DNA of 64,000 nucleotides from Leishmania infantum JPCM5. Lineage: Eukaryota; Euglenozoa; Kinetoplastea; Trypanosomatida; Trypanosomatidae. The notes beneath the pieces were generated by a model. That model did no database searches and was not told the origin of the DNA. It saw only the letters and a list, made by a program, of their open reading frames with translations. The position numbers and the translations under genes are program-made. The stretch lies in contig NC_009397.2 in the NCBI RefSeq assembly GCF_000002875.2, positions 2,501-66,500 of the forward strand, in the 5' to 3' direction. Positions 1-9,832 of the stretch are shown here, piece by piece; positions within the stretch are counted from its first letter, which is position 1; every line of letters begins with the position of its first letter.

Positions 1-594
1 CAGTTGAGCAGCAGGGGAAGCGGCGGCCACTGGTACATCGCCAGGCTGCTTCGAGGGCTGCAGAAGCTCGCTTCTTTCGCTCGTGGACTCGGATGTGCCC
101 AAGGAGGCCACAGACATGAATATTGCGCATAGTTTAGATGCGCGAGTAGTGGGAGTGATGGAGCTGTGGTGTGTCGAAAGAAAGAAAGAGGTCTCATGCG
201 CGCACGGGAAAGAGTGGGAGGAGGAAGAGAGTAATGGCGGAAAGCAATGCAAGCAAGGCTCGAGGGGCTTCAGCAACGTGGTAGAGGGCTTCGGCCTTGT
301 TCATCACCTTCACTGGGCAGGACCAGAGGCATCACATCGGGTACACAGGGTGGTCGTATCAAAGACACCACACCTGCGCCATTCTTCGACGTCGCTCTCT
401 GAACACACAACAGCGAGTCAGTTAGGAATGGGAAATAGAAGCGGGAAAACAAAAGCGGTGCGCCAACGAGGGTGGAGTCGCACGCTACGGCTTTTAAGGA
501 AGCGCTGCAGTGCACATTGTCTGCAGTGTGAGGAGACAAATGGACGCGCGTCACTCTTCCACCCCTAACGCTCGCCGGGCGGAAGTCGGAAAGC
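1..594. other. Spacer at the left edge: 3' UTR side of the WD40 gene
   Basis: No convincing gene. Open frames here on either strand lack family motifs and have simple composition. The stretch lies directly downstream of the WD40 gene's stop codon, so it probably holds its 3' UTR and perhaps the start of the next spacer. I see no tRNA, snoRNA or repeat. Confidence 0.55.
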
Positions 595-2547
595 CTAAGC
601 GTGCGCGCTGGCGCATGTGGTGCACAAGACAATCATGCCGTCCTCCCCACAACTCACCTCATATGATCCTTCCACCTTGACGTCGGTGATGGGCAAACGG
701 TGCAGCGGCAGCTGCGCAGCATAGTGGACGAGGTTAACGTTGATGCTCGCCTGCGAGAGGTAGAGGTTGGCGCTGCGGGGCGCCTCAGACGTGCACGCGG
801 GGATGACGGGCTTCGTTGCGCGGTCGCGAGAGCGAAGGGTCCAAAAGTAAAGGCATCCGTCCTCGCCACCACTGAAGAGCTCCGCGTCGGTGTTTCCAAA
901 CGACGTCGGTGAGCGCGCTTTGGTATTGTTCTCAGTGCCGGTGAAGCGGTACGGCAGCGGCGCACCCGTCAAAACGTCCCACATGCGCATCAGCCCTCCG
1001 CGGTAGGATGCCAAGAGGAAGGTCGAGGAGGGCGACACCGCCAAAGAGCAAATCTCCATCGCGATGGGCGACACGAGCGACGCCGTCAGGACGCCGGTGG
1101 CCACGTCCACGACTCGAATGGTGCCGTCCTTGGACGCAGCGAAGTAGCTGGTGCCTGTGCGGTTCATGACAAGGGACACGACGCCGTAGTTACTGAAGAG
1201 GTGCTCGTACATCTTTGTGCCGGTGTTTAGATCCCATATGCAGACAGTGCCTTCGGAAAGCCCGGTCACGGCGAGGGTCCCGCATGGGAAGAAGCAGCCG
1301 GCGTACACGTCAGCGGCGTGTGTCAAGATACAAGCGACGCAGTCGTTCGCCGGCGCCACGCTGCCGCTGTCAAAGAGAGGCTGAACGTTCAGCACGAGAG
1401 TCTCACAGCTGCCCCAACACAGCAGCTTGGTGCCGGTGCGCCTCAAGTCGCGTATAGGATGCTTGTGGTGGTACAGCAGCTGTGGCTTGTCCGCCGCGCA
1501 AGCCTCCGACGAGGGTGCTGCGACGTCGCTGCAGCTCAGAGGTCCAGTGGGGATCCACAGCACCGCGCCGTTGTCCGTCGCTGCCACGACGGCGCTGTGA
1601 CTGAGAAAGGGCTGACACGCAGTCAGCTTCACACACTGCCGTGCATCGCCAGGCGCCAGGGTAGAAAAGGTGCTCCGTACAAGAGCGCTGGCGTCGATGG
1701 AGAGAAAGGGCTCCGTGGCGGGCAGCTGCGCCTCAAGTGGGGCAGAAAGGGAGGTAATGGTGGTGCGCTGAAGGCGCCGCACAAGGTCCGGGTGTTGACG
1801 GGACACGAGCTCGTAGGAAAAGGACTGCTGAAAGACGGTGCGCAGCGGCCGCGTCAGCTCCACTGGCAGCGGCATGCAGACGTTGCCATGCCGGCAGTAG
1901 TTCGAGTAATCAACGCTTCTCACCTGCGTGCGGATGTGCTGCAAGAGCTGTGCGCGTCCTAGCTCGGCAGTCCAGCCGCGGTATTCCGGGTACACGTTGC
2001 TACTCTCCGCCACAGTCTTACAAGTCAGCAGGTATGTGAGCTTCTGGAAGTGCTCTCGGCTGATGGAGCGCTCGAAGGGTTTAATGCTGCGCATGAAGAA
2101 GGTGAAGGTGCGCTGATCGTTGTCCTGCTCTACTAGCTCCATGTACTGCTGCTGAGCCAGCAAGAACGGCAGCGAGCGCACCAGCAAGGCTGCAGGCGAC
2201 GACCCCTCCGGTCTCAGGCCACTCTTTGTGGCCGCCTTTGTTTGCAGCTTCTTGAGGCTCTTCTGCGCACTTTCCCAGCTGCTCTCCTCAATGGCGCGGC
2301 TCAGCCCGCGCAACGTCTTGCGCAAGTAGTGCTCCCCGCGGAACTGGCACGTCGCCTCCTCCCGCAGGATCTGCGCTGAGGACGTAAAGCCCTCCTCGAT
2401 GAGCCACGCCAAGATGATCTGCACCATCTCGCTTCGCGTCACATCGTTGGACTCGATATCCACGATAGAGGTCGGGGTGAAGGCAGCACGCGCCGAACCT
2501 CCAGCGTCGCCCTGCCCGCCGCTGTTCGGTGCGGCTTGGAAGTTCAT
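595..2547 (-). CDS. LisH/CTLH-WD40 repeat protein (WDR26/GID7- or SMU1-like)
   Basis: 650 aa from the ATG at 2547; the upstream extension is His/Thr-rich UTR-like sequence opening with TTG. Residues 36-70 look like a LisH helix pair (MVQIILAWLIEEGF) and about 70-260 like a CTLH/CRA helical region with a long Leu-rich stretch near 120-165. From about residue 320 to the end run WD40 blades, recognisable by GTVCIWDLNTG, GTIRVVDVATG, GLMRMWDVLTG and GCLYFWTL. In other eukaryotes this architecture occurs in WDR26/GID7, a scaffold of the GID/CTLH ubiquitin ligase, and in the splicing factor SMU1. The sequence alone does not separate the two. A scaffold role is inferred; no catalytic residues are expected. 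It is the last gene in transcription order in the window. Confidence 0.85.
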   Translation of the reverse strand: MNFQAAPNSGGQGDAGGSARAAFTPTSIVDIESNDVTRSEMVQIILAWLIEEGFTSSAQILREEATCQFRGEHYLRKTLRGLSRAIEESSWESAQKSLKKLQTKAATKSGLRPEGSSPAALLVRSLPFLLAQQQYMELVEQDNDQRTFTFFMRSIKPFERSISREHFQKLTYLLTCKTVAESSNVYPEYRGWTAELGRAQLLQHIRTQVRSVDYSNYCRHGNVCMPLPVELTRPLRTVFQQSFSYELVSRQHPDLVRRLQRTTITSLSAPLEAQLPATEPFLSIDASALVRSTFSTLAPGDARQCVKLTACQPFLSHSAVVAATDNGAVLWIPTGPLSCSDVAAPSSEACAADKPQLLYHHKHPIRDLRRTGTKLLCWGSCETLVLNVQPLFDSGSVAPANDCVACILTHAADVYAGCFFPCGTLAVTGLSEGTVCIWDLNTGTKMYEHLFSNYGVVSLVMNRTGTSYFAASKDGTIRVVDVATGVLTASLVSPIAMEICSLAVSPSSTFLLASYRGGLMRMWDVLTGAPLPYRFTGTENNTKARSPTSFGNTDAELFSGGEDGCLYFWTLRSRDRATKPVIPACTSEAPRSANLYLSQASINVNLVHYAAQLPLHRLPITDVKVEGSYEVSCGEDGMIVLCTTCASAHA

Positions 2548-4118
2548 GAGTGTGCCTCGGCTTGTGTGAGGCTCTCTGTGTGAATGTGTGTGTTTGTGTC
2601 GGCAAAGCGTTTCACCCAAGGGTGTACGTACGTTTATCGGTGTATGTGGGGGTTTTCTCTGTTCAGTGACGCGTGTGCCGTGCGGAGAGACGTGGTAGTG
2701 TAAGAAGCAGAGGCAGAGGGAGTGTCAGAGGATGCGAAAAGCATTGTTGTCGCATGTAGGAGGGAGTGCGGTGCGGATGCATAAGCGGTTATGGATAAAG
2801 AAAAAGCAAGTGACTCCAGCGCATGCATATACAGGCGCAACGCACGCTTGGCAGCACGGGAGGACGTCTGCGGGGGGAGTGAGCCAGGGGAGAAGACAGT
2901 AGACGCGCGCGAGGTAATCGACAGCGCAGCCTGAAGGCAGTGAGACACAGTTTCCGATGCTAAGGCTACCGTCGTATCCTCATCCTTTTCCCTCTCCTGC
3001 TCGTGCACCCGCCCCTGTAAACGCTCCTGCCCGTCCCCCTGCTTCTCTCAATGTGTGTTGGTATGCCACATGACTGTAGTCGCGTTTGCGAGGCAACTAT
3101 ATCTGCATTTGTGGATGGAAGTGGAGGAAAGGGACGTTGTGCAGCGGGCCCGCGGATATCGCTACTGGAAATCCAACGTTCAGGGCCCCTCTTCTCCCTC
3201 CCCCTAATTCGCAAAAAAAAAAGAAAACAAAACGGACGGCACCGAAGCGAAAACTGTTGTGGCTGCTGAACTCACTCGTATGTATGTCGGTGCGTGGGTG
3301 TGGAAGTGTTGATGTTGGAGGTGGGTGTATGTGAGAGGGATTGCGAAATACAACGGCACTGTACCCGACGCCCTCCTCCTCGCCGGTTACCTATCCCATA
3401 GAGCAGCCGCGGTGATGCGGACGTGCAAGAACGAAGAAGTGAATGAAGGTGGTGGGCGGCATGGCGAGTGCAGCCATGATCACTGTATCCCCTTCACCAC
3501 AACAAGCCGCATGTCTATGGGAGAGCGAGAGAACCGAAGTTGAGGTACCGTAGAAAAAAGCAAAAATACAGAACTGCGCACTCGCACATACCAAGACAGA
3601 GGGAGGGAACAAAGATATACTGTGCTGAGACACCTGTGCACATGGACAGGCACACAGGCTGACAGAGGGAAGAGAGAAACCTGAGCAGACGGGATATGGG
3701 CAGGGCGCAGCGTGAAAGGACTGCAAGCTACACACTATTTCCTCTCCCGCCTCGGCCCCTCGCTCACGGTCCCAAACTCTGTCTCTGGATGCCGGTGCTG
3801 CCGCTGCTTTTTTTTTGGTGGAGTTGCACATAAGGTGGTCCTCCATGATCAAGCGAAGAGTAAGAGAGCGAGAACAACCTGCCAGAGTGGAAGGGGCGTT
3901 GCCCCTTTCGAGCAACGGTGCCACCAGCAGGCCTGCCTACGAGAGAGGAGGGTTACGCACAAAGCGAGAAAATGAAAAGAGCGAACGGTATTGGCGCGAA
4001 TGCAACTGCAGCTCTCAAGGCACAGTCGCGTGTAATACCCATATTGGGCGAATGTAGGCGGCGTGCATCTCGATGGATATTTAGCGTTTCGATGCTGCTG
4101 GCGCGTTCACCGGTACCG
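2548..4118. other. Spacer between cis-prenyltransferase and WD40 genes
   Basis: About 1.6 kb without a supported gene. It holds A-rich and T-rich tracts (for example near 3210 and 3809) and pyrimidine-rich runs on the minus strand near the WD40 start, as expected of a 3' UTR followed by a trans-splicing region. Open frames on both strands are low complexity. Confidence 0.55.
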
Positions 4119-5294
4119 TCAACGCCCCTTACGTTTCTCGCGACGAGTGAAATCGGAGAGCGCCTGTCGAATATCCTCCTGTGTCACCTCCGGCCACGCC
4201 TTGTCCAGAAACACAAACTCGGAGTAGGCGCACTCATAGAGGAGAAAGTTACTGATGCGCTGCTCTCCACTTGTGCGGAGAATAAGCTCTGGTTCTACAG
4301 AGACGTCGCCGCCGAAGAGATGCGCGTCCTCCGCCTCGTGCTCGTCCTGAGTGATGCTGCGCAGCATCTCTCTGTCCAGCTCTTTCTTCGTCACCTCTGT
4401 TGCAACGGCAGCGGCGGAGGCGGGGTCGGTGCTGTCTCGGAGGCGGCGGGCGACAAGGCGGTTGCACGCTGCCACCACCTCCGACTGACCGCTGTAGCTC
4501 ACACAGATGTTCAGCACCAGCCGACGGGGCTGCACTGCTCGCGTCTCGCGCTCCACACTCCTCATGAACTCCACCGCGCGAGGCGGTAGGCGGAACAGTT
4601 CGGTGGATATAAAGCGCACAAATATGTGCCGCTCTAGCGCCTCCTTGCGGATGCGGTCAAAGAAGAAAAAAAAGAGTGACATGAGCGCATCCACTTCCGC
4701 GGCGGGGCGGTTCCAGTTGTCGGTGGAGAAGGCGTACACCGTCACCATATCGATGCCCGCCTCCATGCTGTGTTTGATGACCTCCAGCAGCTTCTCCCCA
4801 CCGACGCGGTGGCCGTCAAGGGAGCTGTGCTGAATGACCGATGCAAAGCGCTTGTAGCGAGCTGCCAGCCAGCACGACTGCTCGGTCGCGCTATGGGTCG
4901 CGGTGAGCTCTGTGGCGCTGCACAACTCCTCGCGTATCTCTCGCAGCGCTGATGGGTCTGGGCACCTAGCCGCCGTGCTGTGGCGCCTGCCGTAGCGCCT
5001 GTTGCCGTCCATGATGATGCCTAGGTGCCGCACACTGTGGGCGATGTGGTGCAGTTTGTTCACCGTGATTGCCTTGCTTGTCCGTGGTACGCCTCCTCGT
5101 GAAGACAGCTTTAGCAAGGCGAGCGCTATGTGCCCCAGAAAGGCGAAGACGAGCAGGGAGAAGCAAACCACCCCAAACGTGCCGCAGGCCGTGCGGAGAG
5201 CCAGGATGTCATGGCTGTCGTTCAAGGCCGATGATGCGCCACGCTGCGCTGGGGTGGTCCCGTGCTGCAGTTGTGGGAGAGTCCCCGTTAACAT
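4119..5294 (-). CDS. cis-prenyltransferase (dehydrodolichyl/undecaprenyl diphosphate synthase family)
   Basis: 391 aa from an ATG at 5294. The enzyme should add isopentenyl diphosphate units to farnesyl diphosphate in cis to make the long dolichol precursor for ER glycosylation and GPI anchors. Visible motifs are HLGIIMDGNRRYGR at 90-103 with catalytic Asp96, YAFSTDNWNR at 187-196, and the C-terminal RTSGEQRISNFLLYE at 341-355 with its conserved arginines. A hydrophobic segment at about 38-62 suggests an N-terminal membrane anchor. Oddity: about 50 residues lie between the GNRRYGR motif and the GHRVGGEKL motif (161-169), where most family members have only a few. The family call is secure. 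The exact chain length and the presence of a NgBR-type partner cannot be read from sequence. Confidence 0.93.
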   Translation of the reverse strand: MLTGTLPQLQHGTTPAQRGASSALNDSHDILALRTACGTFGVVCFSLLVFAFLGHIALALLKLSSRGGVPRTSKAITVNKLHHIAHSVRHLGIIMDGNRRYGRRHSTAARCPDPSALREIREELCSATELTATHSATEQSCWLAARYKRFASVIQHSSLDGHRVGGEKLLEVIKHSMEAGIDMVTVYAFSTDNWNRPAAEVDALMSLFFFFFDRIRKEALERHIFVRFISTELFRLPPRAVEFMRSVERETRAVQPRRLVLNICVSYSGQSEVVAACNRLVARRLRDSTDPASAAAVATEVTKKELDREMLRSITQDEHEAEDAHLFGGDVSVEPELILRTSGEQRISNFLLYECAYSEFVFLDKAWPEVTQEDIRQALSDFTRREKRKGR

Positions 5295-5911
5295 CGCGTG
5301 CGTGCGTGTATATTGAATTGTGGGTGTCGGTGCGTGAGAGGCCGGTGGGGCGAGGGACTAAGAAGGGTGGGGAGCTGCAGTACTTGCTGTTCATAGAAAG
5401 TGAGATGAGTGCACGCGTGGAGAAAACCGCAGAGAGAAAGAGAAAGGTGAAGAGAAATGATGGTGATTGGTTGTACTTGGCGTACAAGGTGTGAGGAGCG
5501 ATGACAGGGAATGCGGAGTGACGGCGACGGTGACGCTCGCCCTCTCTGCGCGCGCCATGGCGGTGTATGTAGCAGTGTGGAAAGGGCTCACTGCGAGAGG
5601 GAGGGTGAGAAGCAGACAACGGCTAGCACGTGCTCGCCCTTCCACGCCGTCGCGTCCCTTTAACGGACATACCCACGCAAATAGAGAGACGCGTAATGCT
5701 CGCAGAGGAGGCTTGGCAGATTTTGTGTGGTTCGGGAGTGCGTGAGCCCATCAGCCTCATCACCAGCCGATGCGGTGGTGGTAGTGGTTGGCAAAGCGGA
5801 GACGCACACACGTGTGTGCCCTTTGCTGATGTTCGCACCACACACGTGGGCGAGGAAGTGGTCCAGGAGGGTACATATAAAAGCACGCGACACACACGCG
5901 GTAGCCCGCCG
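5295..5911. other. Spacer between the 201-aa coiled-coil gene and cis-prenyltransferase
   Basis: About 0.6 kb with no gene. On the minus strand the 5395-5470 part is pyrimidine-rich and could serve as a trans-splicing signal for the prenyltransferase. A 16-base palindrome (GCACACACGTGTGTGC) lies near 5804 and may be chance within CA/GT-rich sequence. Confidence 0.5.
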
Positions 5912-6517
5912 TCACTTTCGGTTAGCAGCCGAGTCGGGGTCCAGCGCGCCACGCTGCAGCATGCCGAGTAGGTCGCCCTTCCTCGCCGCACCCCAGCGAA
6001 GGCGCTCGCTGGCGTTGCGGTGCAGGACGTCGGAGTTCAGCAGAGAGAGGGACTGCGCGGTGGTGATGATGGGGGAAAAGAGTGTGTACACGCCCTTGGC
6101 GAAGTGCACCACAGGTGTGTAGAGCCAGTTGCCCATGAGCAGCAGGAGCGAGCGTTGAGCGTTGCCTTGGGTGGTGGCGTAGCCCCGATGGGTGGACTCG
6201 CCGGCGAAGAGGCGCAGCTGTTCGGTATGATCGGCAACGATGCCATGCTGACTCTCTAAGCTCATCACGACAAACTCCAGCTGCTGCTGAGCGTAGGCCA
6301 TCTCGCCCTGGCTCTTGCCAAAGAGCTCCTCCAGGCGCGCGACGTGTGCGCGGAGGTCTTCGATGACGACAGACTTGCGCTCGCTTGCGTTTTCGAGGTG
6401 ACGGCACCGCCGCGACAGCTGCTCGATGCTTTCGTAAAGGTGCTGAAGGTGATTGCGTTGATCCTCCGGTACCTCCATCGCAGCACGCCAGAGCTGCTTG
6501 ATGCGGGGCTCCGCCAT
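5912..6517 (-). CDS. Conserved-looking hypothetical protein, coiled coil plus hydrophobic segment
   Basis: 201 aa from the ATG at 6517 (MAEPRIKQLW); the frame continues 15 codons upstream to a TTG, which I do not accept as a start. Residues 20-100 are strongly helical and heptad-like (IEQLSRRCRHLENASERK, LRAHVARLEELFGK). Residues 122-156 are hydrophobic (SLLLLMGNWLYTPVV, YTLFSPIITTA) and could bind or span a membrane. No enzymatic motif is seen. GC-rich third codon positions and strand agree with the neighbours, so it is probably a real gene. A tethering or organelle-associated role is only a guess from the layout, and I do not recognise the family. Confidence 0.75.
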   Translation of the reverse strand: MAEPRIKQLWRAAMEVPEDQRNHLQHLYESIEQLSRRCRHLENASERKSVVIEDLRAHVARLEELFGKSQGEMAYAQQQLEFVVMSLESQHGIVADHTEQLRLFAGESTHRGYATTQGNAQRSLLLLMGNWLYTPVVHFAKGVYTLFSPIITTAQSLSLLNSDVLHRNASERLRWGAARKGDLLGMLQRGALDPDSAANRK

Positions 6518-7335
6518 GCCGGCGACACCGATGCTGCTGCGAGAACTGTGAGGCTCGTTCAAATCAGATACAAGGAGAATTTTGTATGTATATTCTCCAC
6601 GGCAGAGAGCCGTACATGTCAGGCGGCAATTCTCGCTGTGAGGAGGCGTCTAGGAAAGGACAGAAACAAAGCAGCGGCGAAGGAGGGCGCAGCGAGTGGA
6701 GGAGGGAGCAGAGGCGCCCATCAACGACATCCAAGAAGGAGAGGTAGCAAAACCCGTTCGGTAGACACGCCATGTATATCGCAGGTCAGAGTCGAGAGGG
6801 CGGGGCAAGGTGCGCAGTTGATGAACGCCACGGCAGCTTCGCCAGTGGCGGTTGCAGCAGATCTGGTGAACCGCAGAGCGGGAGCGACGGCACGGTGCGA
6901 GGCCGTAGGTGAGGGGCCCTCCCTCGGCACGAACATAGCCCAGAGACGCGAACGAGTTGATCAGCACGGGCGCGTTGGCAGAGGCGAAGGGGGGCGCGAG
7001 GAGGCGCTCAAGCGGAGAGATAAACAAGCGACGAGAGAGAGTGAGACGCATTAACTGTACATAGAGAAAGAGCGAGGGAGGCGTCACTCGCGGCACCGCT
7101 GCTCATAATACTGCAGACACAAGATCACAGAGAGAGAAGGTCCAAAGAAGAGTCAAGTAGGCATGTCGCATGAACGCCACGGGCGCCCACCTCCTATGGT
7201 GCAACGTCCCTATTGCCGCCGCGCACTCTCTCACACGCAAGGGGGGGGGTACATTTCTCATGTGATGGAGGCGCCCATGTCGTCCCGTGTGCTATCGCTA
7301 GCGCGCGCTCCGCATCCGCCTTGCCCTTCTGCGTT
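6518..7335. other. Spacer between two coiled-coil genes
   Basis: About 0.8 kb with no supported gene. Overlapping open frames near 6600-7090 on both strands lack motifs and are Ser/Arg/Leu-rich as expected of GC-rich noise. A G9 tract lies near 7242. No repeat or RNA gene is recognised. Confidence 0.5.
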
Positions 7336-8382
7336 TTACATCATGTTCGTGTCCTTCAGAAGCGTCAGCGGTGGTGTTGTGGGGCACATGCAGGTGAAGA
7401 GACGGTTGATGCGCCCCACAACGAAGTTCTGCACCGCCAGCCGATCCCACAACGTTGCGACGTTGTCCAAGCATGGTAAAACACCTTCCATGCTCTGTAG
7501 ACCATCATGCTGCACCGACAGCGGCTTGAGGGCCCGGTTCACCTCCAGTAAGGAGTCGACCACGGTGGCACGCACCGCCATGTTCGTCTCCGGGTCGAGG
7601 AAGTTCTCGGTAGTGCGCAACGCATCGTTGGCCGTCATCATTGGCTGAAGGTGCCCACTGAGCTGGCCCAGGTGGTACTGCTGCAGCTGATGCAGACGCA
7701 GCTGGCTCTCCTCCAGCTCCTTTGTGCACTGGTCGAGCTGCCGCCGGGCCTCAACGATGTCGTTCGTGTAGTCATAGTCATCAGGCGATGGCCCGATTTG
7801 AGAAGCCGCTGCTCGCTTACTCCCAACAATATCAGCGCTATTCTGGTTATGACTCAGCAACACGTGTTGTGCCTGTTCGTGGCGCTCGCGCGTGAGTTTG
7901 GCGAGACGGCCTCGCAGAAGCCGGTTGCGGGCCTGGGCAAGACGGAGCTTGTACTCCTCCAGCTCGGCGGTGCGCCGCAGCTCCTCCGTCTCCCTGGCCG
8001 CCGATTTCCCTACCGCGAGCATCTGTTGCGAGTCCTTCCCTTGCTTGAGCAGCTCCGATATGACGCTGGCGCGGTAAGCCGGACTCGTGTCCTGCCTGCC
8101 ATCCGTCGGCGTGCCGTCTGTGGGGGGAAGGGCGAAGTTAGCACTTGAGCCGGCAGCCGCATCGCTGAAGCCCCACCGAAGCAGTGCCTGGCTCGCGTCA
8201 CTCCTACACGAGTCCAGCATTCGCACAAGGGCAGCCTCTTGAGCAACCAGGAAGCGTTCCATGGAAGCTGCGATGGCATCCACTGTCTGCGCGCTGGTTA
8301 CACTCACGGATGCCTTCTTCCCAGTGGACGCTCCGGTCGTGGTGGCAGGCGGGCTCCGCTGCGCTTGAGTCTGCACTGGCAT
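7336..8382 (-). CDS. Hypothetical coiled-coil protein, 348 aa
   Basis: The first in-frame ATG is at 8382 (MPVQTQAQRS); the frame runs 31 codons further to a GTG and may extend the N-terminus only if non-ATG initiation occurs. The first 35 residues and the 75-100 region are Ser/Thr/Pro-rich and probably disordered. Coiled coils are clear at about 125-178 (ETEELRRTAELEEYKLRLAQ) and 205-240 (EARRQLDQCTKELEESQLRL). The C-terminal 100 residues look globular and helical. No catalytic or targeting motif is visible. Strand and composition match the array. I do not recognise the family. Confidence 0.75.
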   Translation of the reverse strand: MPVQTQAQRSPPATTTGASTGKKASVSVTSAQTVDAIAASMERFLVAQEAALVRMLDSCRSDASQALLRWGFSDAAAGSSANFALPPTDGTPTDGRQDTSPAYRASVISELLKQGKDSQQMLAVGKSAARETEELRRTAELEEYKLRLAQARNRLLRGRLAKLTRERHEQAQHVLLSHNQNSADIVGSKRAAASQIGPSPDDYDYTNDIVEARRQLDQCTKELEESQLRLHQLQQYHLGQLSGHLQPMMTANDALRTTENFLDPETNMAVRATVVDSLLEVNRALKPLSVQHDGLQSMEGVLPCLDNVATLWDRLAVQNFVVGRINRLFTCMCPTTPPLTLLKDTNMM

Positions 8383-8941
8383 GCTGAGTCGCGGGCTCTG
8401 CGTGTATGCCTGCGACGCGTCCTCCTGCCCACGTGCCAAAGACGCGGCCGGTAATGGAGGGCCACAACCAATCACCAGGTGAAGCGCGCTGGGCGGCAGA
8501 AACTACGCACTAGGACGTTCTGTCTCTCTGTTGTGTGGGTGTGTGCGCATAGGTTGGCCGTGCAGTGCGTGCATAAGAACAGCGAGAAGTGGTTACGGAA
8601 CAAGAAGTGATGGAGGATAGAAAGGAGGGCACTACGGCGGCAAAGACAGGAGAGCACGCACATGCGTGACTGTGTGCGTGTGTGTGTGTGTGTGTGCGTG
8701 TGCAGCTGGTGCCCACGCACACGCCGCTGCGCTTGATGTGGCGAGCAGATGATGATGGGATAACGGCTCCGTCCTCTGAGCGCTAGCGCTGCCGTTGTTC
8801 CGGTGCAGCCACTTTAGCCCTCACAGCGAGGGCTGTGTTCTGCTAGCATTTTGTCGCCTTCGTGAGTCGCACGTTTCGCCCATGTGGAGGGCGTGCAGAG
8901 TAGAAGTGGACTCGGCCTTTGCGGGCGCGCCGTTTTGAGCT
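8383..8941. other. Spacer between RNase HII and the 348-aa gene
   Basis: About 0.56 kb with no gene. It holds a GT-rich tract near 8676-8700 and a small inverted repeat at 8816-8834 (7-bp arms AGCCCTC/GAGGGCT), in what should be the 3' UTR of RNase HII. The repeat is too short to call functional. Confidence 0.5.
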
Positions 8942-9832
8942 TCACATTACCGTCCCCTTGAGCGATGCAGGGGTGCGTTTTGCGTCGCCACTTTGGCCCC
9001 CAAGACTGCCTTTTACAGGCGCGTAGTCGAGGCGGTGAAAACGGCTTGGACCCCATCTCGCAAGCTCCGCCTTGTGCGCCGCGGTGCAGTAGCCTTTGTG
9101 GTGGTCGAAACCGTACTGGGGGAACGCGCGATGCATAACGGACACCGCGTACGCGTCCCTTGCAACCTTGGCGACAATCGATGCAGCCGCGATGGACAGA
9201 AGCGTTGCATCGCCCTTGACCACAGTCGTGCAGCCAAACCCATCCAAAGCAGGGTATTCGACGCCTATCCGCTTACGAGCCTCAACCTTTCGCACCGCCT
9301 GTACGCACACCCGCTGTCGCTCCTCGCCGGACAGGAACGTCCACGGAACTCGATTACCGTCAATGAGAATCGCGCAGGTCAGCGGAGTGAGGGTGTCGAG
9401 CCCACTCACCGCATTGTACGAGCGCACAACGGCGTCACACACTGCAGACATCCCCTCGAGCGTGGCATTAAGGATGTTGCGCTCGTTGATGACAGAAACG
9501 TCGACGAGCGCCGCAGCCACTGCTTGCAGTGGCTTGCGCCGCTGATACCGCACGAGGCAGCACGTGCCATCCCTCACGGTGGTCCCCACGAAACCTTCGA
9601 CGCCTGCGTCGCTCAGCTCCGCGCACATTGCCTCGAGTGTCTCGGCGCGATCGATCTCCTTCATCTTCTTGCTGTCCAACACAGCGTAGCGCACCGGCGT
9701 GGCGGAAATGCGGTAGAGGGTGGCAGCGACACCCACCGGACCTGCCATGCAGCCGCGACCTGCTTCATCGACGCCAATCACGTATCGAATGGAGGGACGC
9801 AGCCCCGCTCCGTCCCTCTCCGTTGTATCCAT
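8942..9832 (-). CDS. Ribonuclease HII-type enzyme
   Basis: 296 aa from the ATG at 9832 (MDTTERDGAG); the six-codon upstream extension starts with GTG. RNase HII cleaves the RNA strand of RNA:DNA hybrids and single ribonucleotides in DNA. Visible: the glycine motif VDEAGRGCMAGPV with Asp22 and Glu23, LDSKKM at 52-57, Asp158 in LIDGN, Asp226 in KVARDAY, and the C-terminal YGFDHHKGY. The DEDD set is therefore complete and the enzyme is expected to be active. It is single-chain and prokaryote-like. I recall that Leishmania has several type II RNases H, at least one reported as mitochondrial. The N-terminus here is not an obvious targeting peptide, so location is unresolved. POLIB lies 4.4 kb upstream in the same unit. 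Confidence 0.95.
   Translation of the reverse strand: MDTTERDGAGLRPSIRYVIGVDEAGRGCMAGPVGVAATLYRISATPVRYAVLDSKKMKEIDRAETLEAMCAELSDAGVEGFVGTTVRDGTCCLVRYQRRKPLQAVAAALVDVSVINERNILNATLEGMSAVCDAVVRSYNAVSGLDTLTPLTCAILIDGNRVPWTFLSGEERQRVCVQAVRKVEARKRIGVEYPALDGFGCTTVVKGDATLLSIAAASIVAKVARDAYAVSVMHRAFPQYGFDHHKGYCTAAHKAELARWGPSRFHRLDYAPVKGSLGGQSGDAKRTPASLKGTVM

Noticed and set aside
7163..7648. Plus-strand frame overlapping the end of the 348-aa gene
   Set aside because: Partly antisense to a supported coding region, the rest in spacer; no motif.
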